Part shown: positions 8,714-19,837 of the stretch, piece after piece
Layout of the letters: each line of letters opens with the position of its first letter
Position numbering within the stretch: position 1 is the first letter of the stretch
Assembly (NCBI GenBank): GCA_003439945.1
Contig: QVRM01005932.1
Location: forward strand, 1 to 64,000
Direction of reading: 5' to 3'
DNA length: 64,000 nucleotides
DNA from: Dermanyssus gallinae
Taxonomy: Eukaryota; Arthropoda; Arachnida; Mesostigmata; Dermanyssidae
The notes under the pieces: generated by a model
The model's database searches: none
What the model saw: the letters and a program-made list of their open reading frames with translations, nothing else
Told to the model about the DNA's origin: nothing
Program-made: the position numbers and the translations under genes

Positions 8714-9411
8714 CGGAATCGGTAGTGGGCGCACGCGGCGGCGGCGGCGACGGCGGAGGCAGCGGCAGCAGCGGCGTCGACGATGTCACACGAGACGAAC
8801 GAGGGGTCCACGAGGCGGTCCACGAGGGACTGACAACCACAAGGACGGAAAGGCCAGCGTTCGAAGGCCCGCCTGCCTGGCGCGACTGGCGCTCGCTAAC
8901 GTCGTTCGTTCGACGTGCTTTGCGATACGACCTGCCTTGCCCTGCCCAAGCAACCAACCAACCACCTCAGCAGAGTTTACCGTCTACAGTCTCCAGTCGC
9001 TACTGGCTGGCGGCTCTCAATGGCTGCGCCTGCTGCGGCGCTGGTTTCAAACACGCACTGCCGCCGCTTCGTTGTTGATATGCGACCGTGTGCCGTCGTT
9101 GCTAGTGCAGCTGTGAATGCACAGAGCCAATGGAAGTGGTAGAAAGATAATAGATCACTTTGTGTGTGCGTTCGTGAGTGTGTGCGTGTGTGTGGCCTTA
9201 TGGCTGTGTAGGCTGACCAAAGACAGCTGGAATCTCCGATCGATGTCCGATTTATCTCGCCCTCGACCCCGCGCCAAAATCGAACGTGACTGCTCCCCCC
9301 TGCTTTTAACAACTCTCCCACCTCGGCGTTGTACCCACTGTCATAGGGGTAGAGCCGCAGTAATGTTGCCGCTTGCCGGCGATCTCTGTTGCTCTTGTGG
9401 TTGATTCGATG
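8714..9411. other. GC-rich, CpG-rich 5' flank of the two-exon gene
   Basis: Upstream of exon 1 on -. It has a GGC/GGA codon-like repeat (8735-8775, variable between units) and a repeated caaccaaccaacc. Several frames are open on both strands because of base composition. It probably holds the 5' untranslated region and promoter of the - strand gene, but no TATA box is evident. Confidence 0.45.
9160..9194 (+). repeat. TG microsatellite
   Basis: tgtgtgtg/cgtgtg tract, short here and longer in other units: 22984-23022, 34462-34522 (extended), 45677-45746 (longest) and 57274-57314. A fast length-variable marker for telling copies apart. Confidence 0.9.
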
Positions 9412-9600
9412 TCATGCCGCAGGCTCGTTCTCTGGCATCGCCAGATTTTCCCGTTCCGTTAGTATCTGGCCGAATGTCAACTGCCGAAGACCGGAGATCT
9501 TTGCCATGTCCCCTTGCAAGAGCTCCCTACTGAACTTCCTGTTGTTAAGGCAGTGGGGATCGGATATAAAGACTTCAAAAACCTTAGGGAATCTCGTATC
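9412..9600 (-). CDS. Candidate terminal exon, 62 codons plus stop (U1 copy)
   Basis: The - frame runs from a possible acceptor (GATGTAG|GAT) to TGA with no gap. It reads KVFEVFISD, then RKFSRELLQGDMAKISGLRQ and a Glu-rich end MPENEPAA. The same 189 nt frame is open at 23240-23428, 34742-34930 and 45967-46155 despite several residue changes, and at 57533-57720 it is fused to the upstream frame by a 2 nt deletion. I recognise no family. It lies upstream of the two-exon gene on the same strand, so it may end a separate gene. Confidence 0.35.
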   Translation of the reverse strand, partial: DTRFPKVFEVFISDPHCLNNRKFSRELLQGDMAKISGLRQLTFGQILTERENLAMPENEPAA

Positions 9601-9657
9601 CTACATCTCTTACACTTGCGTATCGCTGCAGTCGCACAGTCGTGGCGGGCCCTGTCG

Positions 9658-10825
9658 TCCTGCCAAGCACCCACAGTGGCCTCTCTAGCCGTGCTTAGTT
9701 AGAGATTCCCGTCAAGTGATCGATCGTTTCTTTCCCCGACCAGCAGGTTATACGGTAGATCCAGTAGGGGCCACTCGTATTAACTTGGCAGCTGCTCCGC
9801 GATCTTCTAGCAGGAGTACGCTCACCTTGCCATTCGACCCTTAATTCGTAGGAATGGGCCATCTCACGCTCTAAAGCTGATCCGGCCCCATGTACCCGCA
9901 TTTTTATCCCTGATTTTCGACTTCAATTGGGCACCGCAGGAACCTTCGCCTTTTACGTCACTAAGGACTTTACAGGCCCAGAACATTGCCAAACTTAAAT
10001 GCTTTTTTTAAATTAGAAAATCGACCACCGATACATGCATGCTCCGCTTTTCGGGAACTATGGGCAAAACCGAACACACGGTCTAGGCTGGCACGTGACG
10101 ACACGCGATACTGGAGGATTCGCGCAGAGAACCTGCGTCGAAACCGCCTTGCACACACAGTCGAGATAAGCGTAGTAGTGCCATACCGAGCCTGTCGAAG
10201 TGGAGGAGGAACCCGGAATTTGGAGAGTGAGGGGGCACTTAGTGCCAATACCGCTGCCGGAACCGACCGTGCAGGAGGCATTCTTTGAAGCTTCTCAGAA
10301 ACGTCGCGTCGTACCCTGCAGCCGCATTGTCCAGCAGCGGCACCAGTTTGATCAGCTGCTGAGCCAATGCTACTATCAGCAGTGACCGGCGTGTTAGTCG
10401 CGCGGGTATGAATGTGACCCTGTATAGAATATCGGCGACACCCTCATCGCTTGGTCTAAAGGTACTAATGTGCCTGAAATAAAAACAGTTGCATTTAGTG
10501 CACCCACACATTCCTGCACAGGTACGCATAATGGTCATATATGGTTCGCTAGAAGTGATCAGATCCGCAAAAGTTCTTGGGATTTCTCTTCAGAGGAGAC
10601 CTAAGACAGTCGCTTCTAACAGATCGAATTGCTTTGAAAGGTCGAACGCCAATTGACGCTTGTCAAGAAGACGTGTCGCTAATCTTCCTTTTTCTATTAG
10701 TTCATACCTTCAAGCTTTCATAGAGCATATGCTAAGGCATTACGTTGCAGTCTGCGGTGGTGCGTACATGGCAGTCTTGCAAAGTTTCCAGAATGCTCAG
10801 AACGATGCACTACAAGCGGTGCTTG
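9658..10825. other. Island left part, no confident gene
   Basis: Open frames of 60-100 codons occur on both strands (for example 9986-10288 + and 10239-10538 -), but none has a recognisable domain, start context or second copy to compare. I see no RNA gene. Confidence 0.5.
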
Positions 10826-10850
10826 GTGTGTGTGTGTGTGTGTGTGTGTG
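10826..10850 (+). repeat. (GT)n microsatellite
   Basis: About twelve uninterrupted GT units within otherwise unique sequence. Confidence 0.95.
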
Positions 10851-10920
10851 CACACTATCATCTCTCAAGTGCAGCATTTAAAGAATAAGTAAACACATTT
10901 ACGGGGCTGATATTTAAATA

Positions 10921-11122
10921 CGCCTAAATTAGGGGAATACCGTGAGAATGCCACTTTTTGTGTAACCCTTTAAATGGCTCAATAATATACGTTTTCAATC
11001 AATACATAACGGAAGCTCTCGAATTTCAGACAGAATTCTTCAATCACTATATTTTAAGAAACCTAACTTAGGGGAGATACAGCGAAGATGTCACCCTTTG
11101 CGTAACCCTTTAAATGGTTCAT
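10921..11122 (+). repeat. Diverged direct repeat, ~141 bp apart
   Basis: The block cgcctaaattaggggaatac...gtaaccctttaaatggctca at 10921 is repeated in diverged form at 11061 (acctaacttaggggagatac...gtaaccctttaaatggttca). The last 15 nt are identical. It may be an old tandem duplication or two copies of an unknown repeat. Confidence 0.7.
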
Positions 11123-12690
11123 GTCATTTGAGAGAGGCAGTGCAGAGATCTCTTCGTAAGGGTCAGGCAGGTAGACGTATGACTTGTCATACACTCTGAA
11201 GGGCACAGCCGACGGATGCACTCTGTGCACTTTCGCAACAATCTGCTATAGACGTGGCAACTTGAGCATGCAAGATCAGACCACAGGTCAGAGGCACAGA
11301 ACATATCCAGGTCTCTAACTCTTCATCAGACTCGTTTAGCTTTTCCCATTCCGGTGCACGGCGTAATTTTAACTACATAACGCGAGTCCTTTCCCAGATT
11401 GACAAAAAACAAGTACTGGCATCGTCTTCATTGTAAAACGCCTTTTAAGCAAATTAAAGTTTGCCTGACTCCGATGACCTCATACTCTGCCGAGACATAC
11501 ATCAGCCTTGAAATAACCTTAAAGTGCAGTCGCCGGACGTCACCTACCCCTCAATGAAGACAGTCTAGAGCTGTGCGCACTGTTGGACGATGTGCACAGT
11601 AAAGGTCGTCCCAGTTTAATAGAGCACACGTTTCTCCGCACCACAGGCAGTCAGAGATTTGTTAAGTTAGCAACGTCAAAAAATTAACCGTGACAGACGC
11701 TCACTTACCCCCACTAAGGGGGTTTCAAGCTTCAGGCGCAGTTTTGACTATACTATAAACTATGTAAAATTGGCCTAGATTGCTACTGGTTTGGATTTCG
11801 TCAAAGTAGACTTAAAAAGAAGTTACAAATATCAAGTGACTAAATAGTACATTCTCCTAAAGTGGTTCAAGACAGGTAGGTCAGTTCTGTTTAGATCAGG
11901 AGACCTAGTCAAGTAGTGATCTATTAACTTGCCTATAACAGTCCTAAGGTTATTATTTTCGACTTGAACGTGTTGTTCTCAGACTGCTATTGTGTTACCA
12001 AGATGTACAATAAAATCACGCGGTGCTGTCGCGTTCTAATCGACGCTTTCACCAAGGTGGTCAACAAGAAAGTCGGTAATTTGCATGTGCCTAGACGTTT
12101 TACGTGCACGCAACGCCTGGAAATAACAAATGATTGCAATTTGTACATGAACGCCAACAAGGAATTTCACTGTATATGCCTCGACCAGAAGGGTGCCTTT
12201 GATAGAGCCGATTATAGGCTTGATTATAGGCCGATTATTGACATGATAAGGTACGCGCTATGTCCAGCCACAGACTTGTAAATAAATTGCCGCTTATTTG
12301 CACAATTGGTCATTCCGAGTGAAATGTGCGGGGGGGGGGGGGGTAAAGGGCGTATGTGTCAAATAATGCTTGTACCAAACGCATTGCAGAAATTGCTGTA
12401 ATTAATACACGTCTGGCGTGTAGCCAGAAAATTGCACAACAAGGCTGCTTCGCGAACTTACCTGCACTCCAGCTTCTTCCCACACTTTATGTAGTGAATA
12501 ACGGCCTTTTCTATTCTAAATAGGTGTTATGATGTGAATTGCATATCACTTGAATGAATGTGACTCCAAGTTCTATATTTTTTATGATTTTAAATTCCGT
12601 GTGACGATACTTTTCTCACGTAGCCGATGCTATGCGTCTTGCCACAAGTGAGCTCGGTTAGAGTTTTACGCAGGCTGTTGTGATTTATTT
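11123..12690. other. Island middle part, nothing recognisable
   Basis: AT-moderate unique DNA. The 105-codon + frame at 11964-12281 has no domain or promoter I can support. A run of 14 G lies at 12330-12343. Confidence 0.5.
12330..12343 (+). repeat. Homopolymer G14
   Basis: Fourteen consecutive G. Such a run is prone to length error in sequencing. Confidence 0.95.
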
Positions 12691-13018
12691 ACGGCCTTTT
12701 TTTCTGAAACCGTTTAGCACTACTGTAAGAAATTACGGGAATCCTGACATGCGCCACCCCAGCCCCAGTGTCAAATCTGGGGCTCGCAAACCTGCACAAA
12801 GAGATCGATAGCTGCGTGGGCACTGCTTTAAATCCATGGAAGCGGGTATTGCACCAACTTCTACATTCTACTCCAATCCGATGCCTCCTGTCTGCCTTAA
12901 TGCAGCTCAAACGCGTCCGCCAGATCGTAAACAACTTCCACAACTCCAACACCTAGAGATGCGTCGCCTGGAGCGCCTTAGGCTTTCTCTGCCTAATTCT
13001 AAGGCTGGTTCACTTTTG

Positions 13019-15803
13019 CTATTCCCCACTCTTTCCCATTTGCCTACAGACGCTTTTTTCTAGACTGGATCGGAAATAACAGTTAAAGCGAGCTTTCCTG
13101 GTAGTTTTCTTGACCGCCTTTAAGAACAGGATAGCCTCAAAGAGGGCACTAGACTCCCTCCACATCTTCGACGATGTCAGCATGTGTGCTACAACTTCCT
13201 TCATCGGGTTTTCCTCACGGTGGTCGCACCCGCGTCTTGACCTCTCGGAGAGCCAGATACTGCAGAACTATGTGCTCGACATTGTCCGTCTCACCCGATC
13301 TGCATAACGCGCGGGTGTCGACACTCGTTTTTGCGCCCATTCCTCATGCCAGGCCGATATGGTGGCACTCCTGGCCCTGGTGAGATCCAGACCTTCGTCT
13401 AGATACATTTTACTTCGTTCAGCCACTAGGAGGTCCCATGGCAGCATTTTGGCTAGGACCAGGAGAGCTTCGGTCGAGACTGTTCGATACGCCCGGCTTA
13501 CCCTGATAGCCAGCGTTCGTTAGGTCGACCTTAGTGCCCCTTTATTTTTCGCCGTCCGCATTGCCATGTCCCCCCAGACTGGGGCTGCGTATAGCGCCGT
13601 TGATTCGGCCACCGAGGCCAGGAGCCTTCCTTTCACCTCAGCCACCCCACCGACCCTAGGCATGATCCGCGCCAGGTTCAGGGAGACCCTTTAGGCCTTT
13701 TCGGCCACGTACTTAACGTGTGCCGATCCGGTCAGTCCAGTGTCTAGCATGACCCCAAGGTACTTTACCTTCTTTCTGATTTCTATCGGGTGGCTCTTCA
13801 GGGCTCTTTCGGTCCTGGCCGTTATCATGAGTGCAAGGTCATCAGCGTACGCCAAGGTCTCCACCCCATACGGGAAGCCTCGGATCTCGAGCACCCCGTC
13901 GTAAGCTATGTTCCAGAGCACGGGTCCTAGAATCGAGCCCTGTGGGACTCCGGCAGTAACCTCGTACTCCTGCCCCCCTGCAACCAAGCCTCTGTCATCC
14001 AGGTAGGATGAAATCATTCGACGGAGGTAGAGGGAAAAGCCTTTCCTCTTCATCGCCTCCACAATTACTTTCCAACTCATTGTGTTGAAGGCATTTTTGG
14101 CATCCAGGAGGATCAGGAGCACGAATTTCCTTGTTTTAGGGGTCTACATAGCCTCCTCATCCGCCCGTTTCAGAACCTTCTTTAGAGACCCTAATGCGGA
14201 TCTGCCTTTCAGGAAACCGTACTGGGCATCTGATAGGGTGTTCTTTTCCTGAATCTCGTCGTTTAGTCTCTTGACTATAACGTTCTCCAGGATCTCACCC
14301 ATGGCGTCAATGAGGCAAATAGGCCGGTAAGCCGAAGGCCCCGTCTTCCTCCCGGGTTTGGGGATCAGAACCAGGCTTGCCCTTTTTCACAGCCTCGGAA
14401 ATCTCCCCTCTCTCAGAAGCTTGTTGGCAAGGTCTTGGAAGACCTTAGGCCACCTTTTGGCCAGTAGCCTCGCTACCTCTGGGGGAATTCCGTCTAGGCC
14501 GGGCGCTTTACCGGTTGCCAACCGATTCCGGGCTTGTTCGACCTTCTTCAGCGTCACCTCCGGAATGTCTTCCGGGGTGACCGAGAACTCCTCGTTTTCT
14601 CTCTGCGGCTGTGCCGGAAAAAGACCGGATACAGTCTCCCGCAGCACATCGGGGGGGAGTTTCGGGGGAGGTCTCCGGGGTTTGCTCGCCACCGCGTCTA
14701 TCCGCTCTTTCTCCGCTCGGGCTTTTTGGCTTTTGGCGATGAGTCCTCGGAGTCTCGATCGAGCAGCCTTGTACTCCGTCAATTGGGATTCAGCTCTTGC
14801 GGTCTCTCGCTCCCCGTAAAATCCCACCCATCGGTTTCTTCGCGTTAACTAGCTGCGTGTTCTCGTGAAAACCCTATTTAGCCTAATGCAAGTCCTGCGG
14901 GCAACTGCGATCCCTTTGTTCACCAGTAGTTGGGAGGGTGGCGGCTCCCGTGGTGTTGTAGGGAGCAGCTTTCTCGCATGCTGTAGAGAGTATGTTAATT
15001 ATTTAATATTCATCCCCCACCGTGTCTCCAAGTCGTTTGCAACCCTCGTCTATTTCAGCCACTAGAATCTTGGCGTCGAGTTTTCGCATCTGCCATCTCT
15101 TACTAGGGGGCGGGGCTAGGGCCACCTCGGGGGTACTGATGGTGAAACAGATGTATCTGTGGTCACTCATGGTCTCTTCTGTCTCCCTCACCCTCCACTC
15201 TACCACCAGTGGAAAGGCCGCCTCATTGACCTATTGTTAGGTTAATGAAGGCCGTCTGGCTCCCTCTGGAAAAGGTGGGGACCCTTCCGTCATTAAGAAC
15301 CATGGATAGACTCTTTTCAGCCATCCACTCCTGTAGAGTTCTCCTGTAGAGAGAGAGGAGAGAGAGACGAATTTAAGCCCGTATAGTTGTGGTTCGGCTA
15401 CCCCATGCTATGCTGGCTGCGTTAAAATCTCCGGTGATCATTACCCTCTTACCTGCATGTTCCCCCGCGCTCTGGGCAAGTTCCTTGAGAAATTCCTCGA
15501 ATTCCTCCTCCTCCCTGTTGGGAGAGAAGTAGCAGCTATAGAGACCCCTACCCGGTCAATCTCCAGCCAGGAGAACCCCCTCCCCGACCCCTTGCCCCTA
15601 ATCGCGAGGTTTCTCTCGGAACCCGTCCACCAGATTGCGGTCTCCGCCTCTGCGTCAGATACCCAGTCTGCCTTCCGCTTGGTGATCGCTATGTTTGGCT
15701 CGGAGAGCAGGCAGAGGCCTATGGACTCTCTGCGTACTATGTCATCGAGCATGTCATGCGCCGCCCTGCAGCGGTTTAGGTTTACCTGAAGTATCTTTAA
15801 CAT
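13019..15803 (-). pseudogene. R1-A ORF2: endonuclease and reverse transcriptase, decayed
   Basis: It starts ATG at 15803 with MLKILQVNLNRCRAAHDML and the LLSEPNIAI motif of the APE-like endonuclease. A SDHRYICFTI motif (SDH catalytic region) lies near 15150. The pre-RT linker includes GKAPGLDGIPPEV near 14500. RT blocks follow: YRPICLIDAMG, QYGFLKGRSALGSL, LLDAKNAFNTMSWK, GVPQGSILGPVLWN and AYADDLALMI (catalytic YADD near 13850). The C-terminal region ends at 13019. In-frame stops are seen near 14387 (TGA after FPRL), 14150 (TAG after EEAM), 13691 (TAA after AEKA) and further on; at least one frameshift lies in the endonuclease. No insertion activity can be expected. Confidence 0.85.
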
Positions 15804-16635
15804 TGGTCGGATGAAGGGCCCCTACCTACTAAGTTCCAATCACCCTTTCCGTCCCTTGCTGGGATAACGGTTGTCTTCTTATTCTTAGCCCCCTTGTCTT
15901 TATTCCCCTTTTTATTGCTCTTCTTGGTTATTTGGGCTTTACTTGGGTCTCCTTGCCATCTACCTGTCTTTTGGCGACGCCCCTTCGGGCCTCCCGCCGC
16001 TGCTCGACTTGCTCCCTATAGGCCGGGCAAGACATCCTATCCGCTCGGTGTCCCTCTATTCCGCAGAGCAGACACTTTAGTGTCGTTGCTTTGCAATTGG
16101 CTGCGAGGTGCTCAAGGTTCACCACATTTGTGGCATACCCGAGGCACCTGGCTCTCTGCTTTGCAGTCTTGGGTCTTATGGCCCGGCCTATGACACTTGT
16201 AGCAGTTGGGGAGCCTAATCCACTCCTCAGGTCTCCACCTCGAGTCCTAGCTTGAGGGTCTTGCGGGAGCATATGGGTCTTGCCGCCGCCGGGGACGCCG
16301 TAACCAGTGCAAACTTCAGCTCTTCCGAGCCTTGGCTCGGTAGCTCGGATCTTGGCGCCGGCCGGAAGCTGCAAGGCCTTTTGCAGTTCCCTTTCGACCT
16401 GCTCCCTGTCCAAGAGTGGGTCAATCCCCCACAGGGCAATGGTCTGCCCCTGGTTAAGCTCTCGGCAGTCGGTCTGCATCTTTGCAGATTCCCGAATGGC
16501 CACCGCCATTTTTTCTCCTGCGCCCTTTTCACTCTCCTCTATTCTAATTATAACGTCACCCTCCTTACTTTTAACTACCCCCCTAGCCGTTATCCCGGCG
16601 CCTTCCTGCTGCCTGACTTGTTCTCTGGACTTGCT
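15797..16635 (-). pseudogene. R1-A ORF1 (gag-like) with CCHC zinc knuckles, frameshifted
   Basis: The frame is open from about 16635. A methionine at 16509 starts MAVAIRESAKMQTDCRELNQ, followed by IALWGIDPLLDREQVEREL. Knuckle residues appear downstream: a degraded RCLGYATNVVNLEHLAANC and an intact-looking CLLCGIEGHRADRMSC. The Lys-rich tail ends SDQC with TAA at 15799-15797, overlapping the ORF2 ATG. Frameshifts are seen near 16310 and near 15930. Truncated copies in the other units keep the first knuckle (CYKCHRPGHKA), which is lost here by frameshift. Confidence 0.8.
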
Positions 16636-16739
16636 TTATGGCCCCTATTGTCAAGTGACCTTTGCAAAACACGTGCTGGGCGTCTGACAGCAGGCGGTTT
16701 CCCTCCCTAGGGAACGAGCCCGACTAAAGCACTCCCGTC

Positions 16740-17740
16740 GCTGCAGTCGCTACTGTTTCTGGAAACGCCTGTATTAGGGTCGAGACCCCGGAAAGCGAGA
16801 CACCTTCTGGGCCCGGCGCCTTTCCCTGTTTGAGGCGCGTCGCGGCATCCTGCATCTCATACAAAGTGGGTTCCGAATGATCATCTCCCCCCCCCCTGGT
16901 AGGGGGCGCAATCGAAGCGTGGGTGATGGGGAAGAGCGTTTCGATTGCATTCCGCGCCTCTTCTGTCGCAGAAAGAGCATCTCTGTACCTCTTAAAGCGG
17001 GAAAGTCCCTAACCATCTTATAGGGGCGGTCCCAGGGGTCGTCTTTCAGCTTCTTAAGAAAGGTCCACCAGGAGCGTTTCTTGCACTGGGTACTCGTTCT
17101 TAGGGAAGCGGGCCTTCCCTTTGGTCCTATGAGTGCCCTGAGGGACCTCCGAAGCTGTTCAGCTTCCTGGCGTCTGATAGGCGGATGCAGCGTCGGACGA
17201 TTTACCATCGCGGTAGTAGTCACGTGGAATTCGATGATAAGGTGATCGCTGAGAGGTTCCTCTTCCTGTAGCAGGAAGGTGAACGTACCCGTGTTAAGAA
17301 CAAGGTCCTCGGTCGTCAACAGGTCGAGGACGGCGAGCCTCTTTCGGTAGTTCTGGCAGAGCCCCATGCGCTAACCACCCCGCTAAAATCACCAGCTATG
17401 GCTAGAAGTGGAATATCCATTTAGTTAAAAGAAGAGAACAAGTCGTCTAAAAACTTGAGCGGGTTGTCAAGCAGAGCATTAGGGCTGCAGTAGCAGAAGT
17501 AAAAACGCGCAACGTTCGCTACGTAGATCCAGGTGAAACGATAGCCGTAGCCGTGATCGGAGATACGGAGCTTGTTGCGACGTCCCAGTACGATGCCCGT
17601 TGCCCTGTCGGTGACCACGAGCCGGGCCGGAAGACGGTTTTCCGCCCACCGGACGTTGGGTTCGCTAAGCAGCAGCAGGCCGGCTTCTGAGCCTGCTGCT
17701 CAATCAATTCGCGCGCGTATTTGTAGTTAAATATGGGATG
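16740..17740 (-). mobile_element. R1-B ORF2 5' fragment, U2 copy
   Basis: Endonuclease N-terminal part (KYARELIEQQ), then VVTDRATGIVLGRRNKLRIS and FYFCYCSPNALL, then a GDF-like AIAGDFSG motif, RLAVLDLLTTEDLVLNTGTF, SDHLIIEFHV, and the linker motif GKAPGPEGVSVSGVS before the join with R1-A. It is split over three frames and has no RT domain. Its U2-type variants are closest to the U5 copy. Confidence 0.8.
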
Positions 17741-18818
17741 GAAAATATAAAGTCGTTGACTCCTTAGGTGTAACGCAGTCGCAGCCAATACGATAGCTGT
17801 GTAAGGCTAATTGTTATTCAATTTACGCATTGCTTTCTTAAAAATTGAGCATAAATCGCTGGTTGCTATTTAGATACTGATTCGTTACCGTTGAACCGGA
17901 GTTGCTTTCCGCAAATTGCGGTATGGAATCATACACCAAATTGCAACGCCGGTAAAATGTGTGGGGTTCATCTAAGGATCGCTGACCATCGGTAACAAAG
18001 TCGCTCTAGAAAAGAAAGTGGCACTGATAACGTTTGAGCCCTAAATAGAATCCACTAGCTACGATAACTCAGGCCATACGTATATTGTGTTGCTGTTGTA
18101 TACGTTTATTGCGCGCCGCTAATGGAAGATTTAAGTATCGCCCAAAACCGTAGGGTACGTCCGGCAAAAAAACGTAAGAGAAACCACTCTGGCGATGCAG
18201 TGCGATGCATCTGTCACGCACGTGGGACATGCGAGTTAAGAGATACGCCATAGGAGCCCACCCGCTATGGGGGCTGTCTGTGTGCTACAAGTAAAACGTC
18301 TCCCAACAGCAAGATGGAAAAAGTAGAGACACGCGCAATCGAACACAAGCCCCGTTGCCCCGATTTGACACATTGGTTGGAAAACAACACTTATGGGTTT
18401 CGTATCAGCGAAGGCTCAGTTTCATGCATTCATTGAAGTAAACGGATAATACTTATATTCATTACACAAAACGGGTATACGTACACTCAGTTGACTACAA
18501 CACGGATGATTTACCAAATTAGATTAGAAAAAGTCGAGTAAAAAATAGGTGACAAACTAATCTCTCCAGAAGTCCTAAGATAAACTTAACTACTACTAGT
18601 AGGAGTCGCTTCGAAAGGCTATAGTTCTGTAAGATTCCCACAATCATCACAACTGCAGATTTGCGCAACTCGGGGGTTCACTGCAACCGCTAGATCAAGC
18701 GAGATCAGTTATGACTCGATTCACAACTCGTACGCAAGACACGAGGCCAGGTTTGTCCAGGCTTTCCACAAATACACATAGGGCTGTGTCGTTTATTCTG
18801 AGATTGAATTAAGCAAAA
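17741..18818. other. AT-rich spacer, U2
   Basis: Same spacer as 3871-4936 with U2-type variants. The conserved short - frame is at 18069-18251. No gene is recognised. From 18819 to 19355 the GC-rich stretch downstream of the membrane gene follows, with no open frame as long as in U1. Confidence 0.5.
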
Positions 18819-19355
18819 GTGCGTTCTGCCTGTTTTGTGCGCGATGCTGCCTCGGGCAGCAGGCACTGCGGGAAACAGGTCGCACTACAGACAGCAAGTA
18901 ATAGCGCTGCAGCAGTTTGCCCAACAAAGCCACAAGGGCACGAGAGTTCTTCAAGCGCACAGCTCACCACACCACCGAGGAGGAGGAAACAGTCGGTAAT
19001 TCCGCACGCTACAAACAGAAACTGGTAGGCAGCCAAAGGCAGCCCTACTATTCGAGTCTTTTTCGGTCTTGACCGGCGCTAGCCAGCCAGCCATTATTCT
19101 CCACTGCCGAGCTCTCACTGGGCTGATGACTGAGATAAAAGCCATCGATTAGTCCGGCTACGGCCGCCGGCACCGCAGCCGCGGGCAACCGAACATGAGT
19201 TACCAAAATCATGCGATGCCGCGCACGCGCCCGGTGAGAGAAACACCACGGAATCTCCGCTAGTGTTGCTTCTGCTGCGGCGGCGGCGTGTTTAGCGGGC
19301 TTTTTCGTGTTTGGCTGTCTATTTTTGCAGCCGACGAAGTGCCGAAGTGCCTCAT

Positions 19356-19488
19356 GAAGTTGCGCATGTATCTTCAAGCTTCACTCGAAGTTGCGCATGT
19401 ATCTTCAAGCTCTCGCTCGAAGTTGCGCATGTATCTTCCCAGCTCTCGAAGTTGCGCATGTATCCTCAGGCTCTCGAAGTTGCGCATG
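19356..19488 (+). repeat. GAAGTTGCGCATG minisatellite, five copies (U2)
   Basis: Five cores; the first linker is changed to tatcttcaagcttcactc. Confidence 0.9.
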
Positions 19489-19837
19489 GGGGTCGTCTTG
19501 CCCCACTGCCCGACTGCGGGCATGTTTTCACTCTCGGCTTTCGTTAGAGAACCGGGTTCAACCCCCCCACGTGATGATGTCGTGGTTGTTGACAGCCTGC
19601 GCCCCGCTATTGGTGGCCGCGTTTACGCTTCCGGTCGGGTAGGCGACAGAAGCCATACAAACACACACATAGATACACATACAGATCGATATACATATAC
19701 ATACACCCACATACACACACATATGTACACCACAAACACAACCGCCGTTGTGAGTCCATGGTCCTCGTCGTCGTCGTTGTCGTCGTCGTCTACGAGGTGC
19801 AATCCATCGGCTCCGTTCTCTGCCGGTGCGCTTTTAG

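Larger units (their letters stand above)
2305..9657 (+). repeat. Array unit U1, truncated at right
   Basis: It runs from the gag junction through R1-B, spacer, minisatellite, two-exon gene and candidate terminal exon. Homology to the other units stops abruptly after cgggccctgtcg at 9657. U1 lacks its own LINE-A segment and is followed by 6.5 kb of non-array sequence. It carries the only open copy of the two-exon membrane gene. Confidence 0.93.
9658..16170. other. Non-array island between U1 and U2
   Basis: This sequence occurs once in the window. Its left edge joins U1 in mid-unit. Its right part is the body of R1-A, which continues without a break into the gag region of U2. The island takes the place of the ~4.2 kb (LINE-A to gene start) that would be expected after 9657. 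Confidence 0.9.
12695..16735 (-). mobile_element. R1-A, nearly full R1-clade non-LTR retrotransposon
   Basis: On - it reads in canonical order: 5' leader, ORF1 (gag-like with zinc knuckles), ORF2 endonuclease, reverse transcriptase and C-terminal region. The 3' end is uncertain; an A-rich run on - (cagaaaaaaagg) near 12695-12707 is a possible tail. R1-clade elements belong to arthropods. Several in-frame stops and frameshifts make it inactive. Its 5' end abuts R1-B near 16735, as if inserted into that element's ORF2. Confidence 0.85.

Noticed and set aside
8599..9078. 159-codon + frame and several - frames over the GC-rich 5' flank
   Set aside because: GC-rich composition leaves many frames open on both strands; no start context, domain or splice logic favours any of them.
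14358..14848. + strand frames over R1-A ORF2
   Set aside because: Shadows of the - strand pre-RT region, which shows GKAPGLDGIPPEV.
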